Shown: positions 8,470-15,689 of the stretch, in pieces
Layout: each line of letters opens with the position of its first letter
Position numbering within the stretch: position 1 is the stretch's first letter
Source: Bradyrhizobium sp. AUGA SZCCT0283
GTDB lineage: Bacteria; Pseudomonadota; Alphaproteobacteria; Rhizobiales; Xanthobacteraceae
Assembly (NCBI RefSeq): GCF_018130385.1
Contig: NZ_JAFCLU010000016.1
Span: 110,342 to 174,341 of the forward strand
Reading direction: 5' to 3'
DNA: 64,000 nucleotides
Notes under the pieces: model-generated
The model's database searches: none
What the model was told of the DNA's origin: nothing
Seen by the model: only the letters and a program-made list of their open reading frames with translations
Translations under genes and position numbers: made by a program

Positions 8470-9282
8470 CTACTCCGCGGCGCCGAGGTGGTGGGCGAGG
8501 CTGCGATAGCTGCCGCGCAGCGCGCGGTAGTAGTCGCCGCTTCCGGGATCGTCGGTGTGGCGGACGAGGTCGGTGACCGGCGTGTAGCTCAGCATGCGTC
8601 CGCCATCGGGCAGCGCCGTGCAAATGAAGCGCAGCACCTGTCCATCGGCGAGATCGATGTTGATCGGCGTGGAATCGCCGACCCGTATCATCTCGGTGCG
8701 CTTGGCGATGAACGCGCTCAACTCGTCCTCGGGCAGTTGCCAGGCGCCGGTGTCGCGGCCGTGATACATCAGCGCGATGAAGGGCGGCTTGCTGTCGGCC
8801 TGCTCGTCGGACAGCTTGAAGTAATCGCGGAAGGCGCGGTTGATGAATTCGGCGCGGGTATCGGAATCGAGCAGCACGATGCCGATATCGACCTGATCGA
8901 GCGCGGCCGACAGGCGGTCGGCGGTGGCATGATGCTTCTTCTCCCACGCGAACGCATCGACCCACTTCTGCCGCAAGAGGCCGGTGATGAGCGCGGTGCC
9001 GCCGGCGGTCGCCGCCAGCAGCAGCATGCGCGCCAGGTCCGACGTGTCGTAACCGGGCGCGGCGCGGTGGTTGAGGAAGAGCAGCGCGGAAGACGCTACC
9101 GCAATGACGGCGCTGGCCATGCCGGAGACGATGCCGCTGACGGAAGCGGCAAGCGCGACGATGCAGACGAACAGCGGCGCTGGATTGGGGACGGCAACCA
9201 AATGCCGGTCGACCAGGAAGGCGAGCACCGCCGTCGCTGTCGTAAGAGCCGGACCGGAGATTGCGCGCCAGTCTAACTGCAT
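8470..9282 (-). CDS. Membrane PAS-domain protein (DUF4118-like membrane part plus PAS_7-like domain), no output domain
   Basis: 270 residues from ATG 9282, which has GAGGA seven bases upstream. Residues 10-110 contain three or four hydrophobic spans in an arrangement like the KdpD-type DUF4118 sensor region. From about 125 on, LDQVDIGIVLLDSDTRAEFINRAFRDYF and MLSYTPVTDL mark a PAS_7-type domain. There is no histidine kinase, GGDEF, EAL or methyl-accepting domain, so it ends where a signalling output would begin. It may act through a partner or be a truncated sensor. Confidence 0.75.
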   Translation of the reverse strand: MQLDWRAISGPALTTATAVLAFLVDRHLVAVPNPAPLFVCIVALAASVSGIVSGMASAVIAVASSALLFLNHRAAPGYDTSDLARMLLLAATAGGTALITGLLRQKWVDAFAWEKKHHATADRLSAALDQVDIGIVLLDSDTRAEFINRAFRDYFKLSDEQADSKPPFIALMYHGRDTGAWQLPEDELSAFIAKRTEMIRVGDSTPINIDLADGQVLRFICTALPDGGRMLSYTPVTDLVRHTDDPGSGDYYRALRGSYRSLAHHLGAAE

Positions 9283-9482
9283 GCCCGTCCTCGCCACTTG
9301 CCGGGAATAAGACGCAAGCATGCCCGATTGTTGCGATTGTGCACGCCTTTCTGCCGCCAGTCTTAAGGGAGCGTTGCAGGGATGCGGCGGGCTTTCGCAT
9401 TTTTGAAATCAAATGATATCGAGTTAAGGAACGGGGTACCGCACCCGACGATTTGCGCATGACATTTTGCAAGAGGACATCG

Positions 9483-9836
9483 ATGCCCACTGTTTCCCCG
9501 ACGCTGCTGCCGATCCTGATGCTGTTCGCCTCCAACGTCTTCATGACGTTTGCCTGGTACGGTCACCTGAAATTCAAAGAGAGCCCGCTGGCTTTGGTCG
9601 TGGTGGCGAGCTGGGGGATCGCCTTCGTCGAATACTGGCTGGCGGTGCCGGCCAACCGCTGGGGCAGCGCGGTGTATTCGGCGGCGCAGCTCAAGACCAT
9701 GCAGGAGGTGATCACGCTGGTGGTGTTCGCCTGCTTCTCGGTGTTGTACCTGAAGGAGCCGCTGGGCTGGAATCACGCGCTCGGCTTTGCCTGCATCGCC
9801 TTTGGCGCGTTTCTGATCTTTCACAAATGGGCGTGA
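9483..9836 (+). CDS. DUF486 (DMT-superfamily) small membrane protein
   Basis: 117 residues with four hydrophobic spans. LKFKESPLALVVVASWGIAF and the final FGAFLIFHKWA match DUF486 proteins, small four-helix members of the drug/metabolite transporter superfamily with no proven substrate. AGAGGA lies five bases before the ATG at 9483, which decides the start over the in-frame 9453. Likely inner membrane. Confidence 0.88.
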   Translation: MPTVSPTLLPILMLFASNVFMTFAWYGHLKFKESPLALVVVASWGIAFVEYWLAVPANRWGSAVYSAAQLKTMQEVITLVVFACFSVLYLKEPLGWNHALGFACIAFGAFLIFHKWA

Positions 9837-9868
9837 GCCGGTTGCGGCCGACGAACGTAATCCGGACG

Positions 9869-11029
9869 TTATTTCGCGGCCGGCGCCACCCGCAAGACGC
9901 GTCCGTTCGAACTGTCCGTCAGCAGCCACAGCGCGCCGTCCGGCCCCTGGCGGACGTCCCTGATACGCTCGTGCAGGTTTTGCAGCAGGCGCTCCTCCGA
10001 GGTGACCGCGTTTCCGTTCAGCGTCAGCCGCACCAGCATCGCGCCGCGCAGCGCGCCCGTGAACAGGCTGCCGTTCCATTTCGGAAACAGCTTTCCGGTA
10101 TAGAAGGCCATGCCTGACGGTGCGATCGACGGCACCCAATATTTGAGCGGCTGCTCCATCCCGTCCTTGGCCGTCGCATCGTGGATCTTGGCGCCGGAGT
10201 AATCGATGCCGTAGCCGATCACCGGCCAGCCGTAATTCTTGCCCTTGCCGATCAGATTGACCTCGTCGCCGCCGCGCGGGCCGTGCTCGATTTCCCAGAG
10301 TTCGCCGGAGGCGGGATGAATCGCAAGCGACTGGGGATTGCGATGGCCGTAGCTCCAGATCTCCGGCTTGGCGTCGGCGCGGCCAGCGAACGGGTTGCCC
10401 GATGGCACCGAACCATCCGGCGCGATCCGGATCACCTTGCCGAGATGATTGCCGAGACTTTGCGCCTGGTCGCGGAAGGTGAAGTGCTCGCCCAGCGTGA
10501 CGAACAGATTGCCGTCGTCGGCCTGCGCGATGCGGCAGCCGTAGTGATTGCCCGATGACAGCGGCCCCTGCTGGCGGAAGATGATCTTGACGTCGTCGAG
10601 CCGGACCTTGCCGTCGTTGAGTTTGGCGCGCGCGACCGCGGTGCGTCCGCCGCCCTCAGTCCGCTCGGCAAAACAGAAATAGAGGGTCTTGTTCTGCGCA
10701 AAGGATTTGTCGGTGACGACGTCGAGCAGGCCGCCCTGGCCGGACGCCCACACCTCCGGAACGCCCTTGAGCGGCGGCGAGACCTGTCCTTCCGCCGTAA
10801 CGATACGCATGCGGCCCGGACGTTCGGTCACCAGCATCGTGCTGTCGGGCAGGAACGCCAGCGCCCACGGATTGACGAGGCCCCTTGCGATGGTCCGAAC
10901 CTCGAGTTCGCCCGCCGACGAGTCAAACGCCGGCTGTTCGCCGCGGGTGCCGGTGGCGATCAGGAACGAGACGGCAAGCAGGATCGCGACCGCCAAGGCG
11001 GCGGTCACGAGGCCGACAGGTGTCTTCAT
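9869..11029 (-). CDS. PQQ-type aldose sugar dehydrogenase (GSDH / YliI family)
   Basis: 386 residues with an N-terminal membrane-spanning or signal segment (residues 5-27), so periplasmic. The six-bladed propeller family shows NPWALAFLPDSTMLVTERPGR near the start, GNHYGCRIAQADDGNLFVTLGEH centrally and HGPRGGDEVNLIGKGKNYGWP toward the end. The histidine and HGPRGGDE segment line the PQQ site in this family. It would oxidise aldose sugars at the periplasmic face, passing electrons to an acceptor. No PQQ biosynthesis genes are nearby. Confidence 0.9.
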   Translation of the reverse strand: MKTPVGLVTAALAVAILLAVSFLIATGTRGEQPAFDSSAGELEVRTIARGLVNPWALAFLPDSTMLVTERPGRMRIVTAEGQVSPPLKGVPEVWASGQGGLLDVVTDKSFAQNKTLYFCFAERTEGGGRTAVARAKLNDGKVRLDDVKIIFRQQGPLSSGNHYGCRIAQADDGNLFVTLGEHFTFRDQAQSLGNHLGKVIRIAPDGSVPSGNPFAGRADAKPEIWSYGHRNPQSLAIHPASGELWEIEHGPRGGDEVNLIGKGKNYGWPVIGYGIDYSGAKIHDATAKDGMEQPLKYWVPSIAPSGMAFYTGKLFPKWNGSLFTGALRGAMLVRLTLNGNAVTSEERLLQNLHERIRDVRQGPDGALWLLTDSSNGRVLRVAPAAK

Positions 11030-11092
11030 GCTCGTCCATTCGCGATGTCGATCATCGCGCGTTCGCTAATGATGCAAACAAAAAAGCCGCAA

Positions 11093-11266
11093 TCACGGAA
11101 AGGGCATGGCGACGGTGGCCTTGATCGATAGCACCGTCAGGGTGACCACGAGGCAAAGCGATAGTGTGCCGATCGCGAGCGAGGTGGCGATGGCACCAAG
11201 CAATCGGGAAGAAGCGACGGGCGCGCGGCTGCTCTCGAAGCCGACCGCGCCGGGGGACCGTATCAT
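11093..11266 (-). CDS. Small single-pass membrane protein, unknown
   Basis: 57 residues from ATG 11266, with AAGGA nine bases upstream. A single hydrophobic helix (IATSLAIGTLSLCLVVTLTVLSI) occupies the C-terminal half after a polar head. No family is recognised. An upstream in-frame ATG at 11299 is possible. It lies just upstream of, and co-oriented with, the sugar dehydrogenase gene. Confidence 0.5.
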   Translation of the reverse strand: MIRSPGAVGFESSRAPVASSRLLGAIATSLAIGTLSLCLVVTLTVLSIKATVAMPFP

Positions 11267-11385
11267 TGGTCTAAATCCTTGTAACGCGGGACGAATCACC
11301 CGCGACTCACGCGACGTCAGGAAAATGTTGCAATGATCACCGGCAATATTGCGGCGACCAGCCCCTGAAAATGGCGAAGTCGGGG

Positions 11386-11422
11386 CAAAGGTTAACGTTA
11401 TGCCCGCTATTGTTAACCTTTG
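11386..11422. promoter_or_regulatory. Perfect inverted repeat CAAAGGTTAAC-N15-GTTAACCTTTG
   Basis: Arms 11386-11396 and 11412-11422 are exact reverse complements. It lies 120 bp upstream of the small membrane protein start and 50 bp past the GST stop. It lacks a T tract, so an operator or mRNA structure is as likely as a terminator. Confidence 0.5.
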
Positions 11423-11472
11423 GCGGCGTGCTCGCGCGAAAGTGAGGAGGCTGCTCGCGGGCGTGGCGGCGG

Positions 11473-12138
11473 TTATGCGCCGGCGGCGATGCCGGCCGGG
11501 TCGTCGACCTCGGCCGGCTGCCAGTCCATGGTGACGAAGCCGGGGGTCTGCTCGACCCGCCGCAGCCAGGCGCGGATGGCGGGGAAGGTCGCCAGATCAT
11601 AATCGCAGCGATCGGCGACATGGGTGTAACCGTACAGCGCGATATCGGCGACTGTCAGTTGCCCCGCGGCGAAATAGGCGCGGGTCTTGATATGGTTTTC
11701 CATCACCTGAAGCGCGGCATAGCCGCGCTCCATCCAGTCCTCCAGCGCATGCGTCTGCAGGTCGCGGCCGCCCTTGACCAGCGACAGCCAGAAATAGGCG
11801 GCGCCGATATTGGGCTCGAGCGCGTGCTGCTCGAAGAACATCCATTGCAGCGCTTCGGCGCGTTCGACCCGTGACTCCGGGGCCAGCGAAGTGCCGCCGC
11901 AGACATACCAGAGGATGGCGTTGGACTCGGCGAGGTAGCGCCCTTCGGCGACTTCCAAGAGCGGCACCTGCCCAGAAGGATTCTTCGCCAGAAAATCCGG
12001 CGTGCGGCTTTCGCCTCGGAGAATGTCGACTTCGATCGCCTGATATGGCGCGTTGAGCAGCGCCAGCGCAAGGCGGACCTTGTAGCTGTTGCCGGAGCGC
12101 TGCATCGAATAGAGCTTGTACATCGTCGTTGGATTCAC
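11473..12138 (-). CDS. Glutathione S-transferase family protein
   Basis: About 221 residues from GTG 12138, or 216 from ATG 12123. The thioredoxin-like N-terminal domain shows MQRSGNSYKVRLAL, NPSGQVPLLEV with the cis-proline and LAESNAILWY binding glutathione. The helical C-terminal domain follows, with LTVADIALYGYTHVADR near residue 165. The Ser of SGNS is the likely activating residue (bacterial GST). It conjugates or reduces electrophiles; substrate unknown. Confidence 0.9.
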   Translation of the reverse strand: MNPTTMYKLYSMQRSGNSYKVRLALALLNAPYQAIEVDILRGESRTPDFLAKNPSGQVPLLEVAEGRYLAESNAILWYVCGGTSLAPESRVERAEALQWMFFEQHALEPNIGAAYFWLSLVKGGRDLQTHALEDWMERGYAALQVMENHIKTRAYFAAGQLTVADIALYGYTHVADRCDYDLATFPAIRAWLRRVEQTPGFVTMDWQPAEVDDPAGIAAGA

Positions 12139-12752
12139 TCGTGATCGAGGGGCGCACGCGGTGGGCGAGCTGCCGAAAGCTCTCGCGCCGCAACGCGGCT
12201 AAACAATGATGCCGATACGAATGCGTCGCAAGACCCGCGGAATGGAAAAAGTCGAAAACCTCTACTGCACTGCACGCGCACAGCATGTCATGCCACGGCG
12301 CAGGGATCACGTGGTCGGGAGTGGAGGAGCAAACCGATTCAAGCCTTCGCGAGAAGGCGCCCGCGTCCGCTTCCGGCATCAGCGAGGTGGAAACCGAATC
12401 GCGGGCGAGTCACTCGTGGCGTCGAGTCCATGTTGTCCGCGAACAAGCGCGCGCCGCGCCATCCGCCCCCTGCGCGGTGGAGAAGCGGGATGTCGGGCGG
12501 CCTCCCGCGGTGGCCATGCAGGACAGTGGTCGCGGCGCCGTCAGCCGCTCTCGGCATCGCGGTCCCTGAACGTCAGTCTTGCCCCTTGTCAGATATGAGT
12601 CAATTCGCTGCGGAACTTTGCGAATATTGCGCCGATATTGCTCCGATCGTACCGAGCCTGCGCGGCGTTCCCCAAAGTTTGTCCCGTATCCGGCCAAGCT
12701 TCTTGCGATGCAGCGCGCCGCGCCTTAGGGTGCGGCGTTCCCATCAAAAAGA
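12139..12752. other. Intergenic region without recognisable gene
   Basis: About 610 bases between the GST start and the aminotransferase leader. All frames here give arginine-rich or low-complexity translations without family features. It could hold promoters for the two flanking genes or the remains of a lost gene. I see no RNA or repeat in it. Confidence 0.4.
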
Positions 12753-12776
12753 GTCGTGAATTCTTGAGGTCACGAC
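12753..12776. promoter_or_regulatory. Inverted repeat GTCGTGA-N10-TCACGAC before the aminotransferase gene
   Basis: Seven-base perfect arms end seven bases before the AGGAG of the aminotransferase gene. It may be an operator or a 5' UTR hairpin affecting access to the ribosome site. No regulator is adjacent. Confidence 0.35.
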
Positions 12777-12794
12777 GTTTGCCAGGAGATGATG

Positions 12795-13997
12795 ATGCCC
12801 TTCCTGTCCGCCGCGCTCGCCCGTGTGAAGCCGTCCGCGACGATCGCGGTCACGGATAAAGCGCGTGCGCTGAAAGCGGCGGGGCGCAACGTCATCGGCC
12901 TTGGCGCCGGTGAGCCGGATTTCGACACGCCCGCCAACATCAAGCTGGCGGCGATCCGCGCCATCGAGGCCGGCAAGACCAAGTATACCGATGTCGGCGG
13001 CATCCCCGAGTTGAAGGAAGCCATCATCAACAAGTTCCGGCGCGAGAACGGCCTGACCTACAAGCCGAACCAGATCATCGTCGGCACCGGCGGCAAGCAG
13101 GTGCTCTACAACGCGTTGATGGCGACGCTGAACCCCGGCGACGAGGTCATCATCCCGGCGCCGTACTGGGTCAGCTATCCCGAAATGGTGGCGCTGGCCG
13201 GCGGTGAATCGGTGCCAGTGGTGTGCCCGGCGTCGAGCGGCTTCAAGCTGCGCCCCGAGGATCTCGAAAAGGCGATCACGCCGAAGACCAAATGGATCAT
13301 CCTGTGCTCGCCGTCGAACCCGACCGGCGCTGCCTACACGCGCACTGAGCTGAAGGCGATCACCGACGTGCTGGTGAAGCATCCGCATGTCTGGGTGATG
13401 ACCGACGACATGTACGAGCACCTGGTCTATGACGACTTCCAGTTTGCAACGCCGGCGCAGGTCGAGCCGAAACTGTACGACCGCACACTGACGGTGAACG
13501 GCGTGTCGAAGGCCTATTGCATGACCGGCTGGCGCATCGGCTATGCCGGCGGTCCCGCCGACCTGATCAAGGCGATGGCGACGATCCAGTCGCAGTCGAC
13601 CTCGAACCCGTCGTCGATCGCGCAGTGGGCCTCGGTGGAAGCGTTGAACGGTCCGCAGGACTTCATCCCCGTGCACAACAAGGTGTTCAAGGAGCGTCGC
13701 GACCTCGTGGTGTCGATGCTCAACCAGGCCAAGGGCATCGAATGCCCGCGGCCCGAAGGCGCGTTCTACGTCTATCCGTCCTGCGCCGGCACCATCGGCA
13801 AGACCGCGCCGTCAGGCAAGGTGATCGCGAATGACGAGGACTTCGTCACCGAACTCTTGGAGAGCGAAGGCGTCGCCGTCGTGCAGGGTTCCGCGTTCGG
13901 GCTGGGCCCGGCGTTCCGGATTTCCTACGCGACCAAGACCTCCGATCTCGAAGACGCCTGCAAGCGCATCCAGCGCTTTTGCGGCAATTTGAGATAA
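12795..13997 (+). CDS. Aspartate-type PLP aminotransferase (class I)
   Basis: 400 residues. The PLP lysine is Lys239 in NGVSKAYCMTGWRIGYAGG. AGEPDFDTPANI near residue 37 and SPSNPTGAAYTR near 170 bind substrate carboxylate and cofactor. The family transfers amino groups between aspartate (or aromatic/prephenate substrates in the class Ib group) and 2-oxo acids in the cytosol. Three ATG codons follow AGGAG in a row; the third (12795) has the best spacing and gives the conserved MPFLSAAL start. Monocistronic by its isolated position. Confidence 0.92.
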   Translation: MPFLSAALARVKPSATIAVTDKARALKAAGRNVIGLGAGEPDFDTPANIKLAAIRAIEAGKTKYTDVGGIPELKEAIINKFRRENGLTYKPNQIIVGTGGKQVLYNALMATLNPGDEVIIPAPYWVSYPEMVALAGGESVPVVCPASSGFKLRPEDLEKAITPKTKWIILCSPSNPTGAAYTRTELKAITDVLVKHPHVWVMTDDMYEHLVYDDFQFATPAQVEPKLYDRTLTVNGVSKAYCMTGWRIGYAGGPADLIKAMATIQSQSTSNPSSIAQWASVEALNGPQDFIPVHNKVFKERRDLVVSMLNQAKGIECPRPEGAFYVYPSCAGTIGKTAPSGKVIANDEDFVTELLESEGVAVVQGSAFGLGPAFRISYATKTSDLEDACKRIQRFCGNLR

Positions 13998-14000
13998 GAA

Positions 14001-14072
14001 GCGTTTTCGAGACACCAGCCTGTCCCGTACGTGATGCGGGACAGGCTCCGCTTCGCGGAAAGAGAACGCGTC
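14001..14072 (+). repeat. Dispersed repeat family 2 (GCGTTTTCGAG...AACGCGTC), copy A
   Basis: Begins GCGTTTTCGAG and ends GAACGCGTC, with an internal CCTGTCCCG...CGGGACAGG hairpin. Related copies are at 27949-28020 and, inverted, at 36013-36097. It begins directly after the aminotransferase stop. Confidence 0.6.
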
Positions 14073-14082
14073 AAAAAGACGG

Positions 14083-14125
14083 CCGTCAAATCACAACAGG
14101 TCGTGATCACCTGATGTTTTGACGG
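14083..14125. terminator. Two-tier hairpin downstream of the aminotransferase gene
   Basis: Outer arms CCGTCAAA and TTTGACGG enclose inner arms CAGGT and ACCTG. No strong T tract follows, so it may be a structured mRNA end or regulatory element rather than a simple intrinsic terminator. Confidence 0.4.
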
Positions 14126-14212
14126 CTTCTTGAGCAAGCGCCATGTTTTGGACACGGCGCTTCCCTCCTGTCCGCTCTGCAAATTTAGTTTTTCATGCGG
14201 AGACTGGGACAC

Positions 14213-14728
14213 ATGCGACTTCTGACTTTGACACTCGCCACGCTTTCGCTGCTCGCGCCGATCGCAAGCGCTGACGCGGCGCCGCCGGTTCGCGCCGGCG
14301 TCCTGCAATGCCAGGGCGGCCAGAATGTCGGCTTCGTGGTCGGCTCAGTGACGAGCCTCGAATGCGTGTTCCGCAGCGAAGGCCGCCGGCCTGAACCCTA
14401 CATCGCCAAGGTGCAGCGCATCGGCCTCGATCTCGGCGTGACCGAGCAGACCCAGTTGTCCTGGGCGGTCAATGCGCTGAACAGCCGGCTCGGGCGCGGC
14501 GAACTCGCCGGCAGCTATGGCGGCGTCGGCGCCAACGCCTCGATCGGCGGCGGCGGCGGCGGCAACTTCCTGGTGGGCGGTCCCGCCAACGCCTACGCGC
14601 TGCAGCCGATCAGCCTGCAGGGACAAACCGGCCTGAACGTCGCCGCCGGTATCGCCGGCCTCGAGCTGCAGCCGATCCAATTCGGCCCGCGCCGGCATCA
14701 CCATCGCCGCCATCACCGCCGCGGCTGA
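14213..14728 (+). CDS. DUF992 family exported protein, copy 1
   Basis: 171 residues with a Sec signal peptide (about residues 1-22, ending ASADA). DUF992 signatures are AGVLQCQGGQNVGFVVGSV, a second cysteine in LECVF, and the repeated glycine-rich block with SLQGQTGLNVAAGIAGLEL. The family is restricted to alphaproteobacteria and has no known function; periplasmic or surface location is likely. The C-terminus adds a His/Arg-rich tail (RRHHHRRHHRRG) absent from copy 2, which could bind metal. ATG 14213 is preferred over 14195 because it places GGAG upstream. Confidence 0.85.
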   Translation: MRLLTLTLATLSLLAPIASADAAPPVRAGVLQCQGGQNVGFVVGSVTSLECVFRSEGRRPEPYIAKVQRIGLDLGVTEQTQLSWAVNALNSRLGRGELAGSYGGVGANASIGGGGGGNFLVGGPANAYALQPISLQGQTGLNVAAGIAGLELQPIQFGPRRHHHRRHHRRG

Positions 14729-14746
14729 GGGGTGCTGTGATCTCCG

Positions 14747-14777
14747 GAAAAGGCCCGCGCACGCGGGCCTTTTTTAT
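14747..14777 (+). terminator. Rho-independent terminator
   Basis: Perfect stem AGGCCCGCG / CGCGGGCCT with a 2-base loop, followed by a run of T residues. It separates the two DUF992 genes, which are therefore probably separate transcripts. Confidence 0.85.
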
Positions 14778-14914
14778 TTCATGACGTGGGGCGGCTCCGG
14801 CGGCAAATTCTGGCACGGCCCAAGATGTTGTGGCATAGATCGGAAAGCGCCGCGGGCACGGCGCCATTCTTGTTTCTCTGCTCGCATCACCGTTTTTCAG
14901 CCGGAGATTCCTTT

Positions 14915-15397
14915 ATGCGTCGTTCTCTCATTCTCGCAGGTACTGCCCTTGCCATGCTGGCTGCGTCGATCGGCGGCGCCAATGCGCAGCAGATGCAGCG
15001 CGTGCAGGTCGGCGTGCTGGAATGCCGCGGCGGCGCCAGCGTCGGTTTCATCGTCGGCTCCGTCACCAATCTCGGCTGCGTGCTGCGCGCCGAAGGGATG
15101 CCGGAGGATCGCTACATCGCCACCATCCGCAAAGTGGGGCTCGATCTTGGCATCACCCAGGAATCGGCGCTGGCCTGGGGCGTGTTCGCACCTGTAGCGC
15201 GGCTCGGGCCGGGCGGACTCTCCGGCGACTATGTCGGCGCGCAAGGCAGTGCCACGCTCGGCGTCGGCGTCGGCGGCAATGTGCTGGTCGGCGGCTCCGC
15301 GAATTCGATCGCGCTGCAGCCGCTGAGCGTGCAGGGCCAAGTTGGTGTCAGCATTGCTGCCGGATTGGAAAGCCTGGAACTTCGGCCGGGACGTTAA
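14915..15397 (+). CDS. DUF992 family exported protein, copy 2
   Basis: 160 residues with a signal peptide ending ANAQQ. It is a tandem paralogue of copy 1: VGVLECRGGASVGFIVGSVTNLGCVLRAEG and the glycine-rich C-terminal blocks align along the whole length, without the His-rich tail. GGAG lies upstream of ATG 14915. The two conserved cysteines may form a disulfide in the periplasm. Function unknown. Confidence 0.85.
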   Translation: MRRSLILAGTALAMLAASIGGANAQQMQRVQVGVLECRGGASVGFIVGSVTNLGCVLRAEGMPEDRYIATIRKVGLDLGITQESALAWGVFAPVARLGPGGLSGDYVGAQGSATLGVGVGGNVLVGGSANSIALQPLSVQGQVGVSIAAGLESLELRPGR

Positions 15398-15415
15398 CTT
15401 TCGTCGCCCTCCGCC

Positions 15416-15555
15416 GTCATTGCCTGCGACAAACGCGAAGCGTTTGCGCAAGGGAGCGAGCGACGAAGCAATCCATCTTTTCGCGGATGGATGGATTGCT
15501 TCGCGGAGCCTGTCATCGGGCGCGCATTCGCGCGACCCGCTGGCTCGCACTGACG
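15416..15555. repeat. Dispersed palindromic repeat, family 1 copy B (mosaic)
   Basis: Starts like copy A (GTCATTGC, GCGAAGCGTTTGCGCAAGGGAG, GACGAAGCAATCCAT) but its right half contains GCGGAGCCTGTCATCGG, a segment also found in the unrelated repeat at 54316-54444. It occupies most of the gap before the EF-G-like gene. Confidence 0.65.
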
Positions 15556-15689
15556 GAGCTAGTTTAGCTGCCCTCCGCTTCACGCCGCACCGCAGCGACG
15601 TTTTCCCGCTTGCCAAAATCACGAGACAGGCGGAGCATTGGAAGTCGCCGACCCAATCACGGGCCGAGCTCCAAGCAAAGGAGGCGGCA

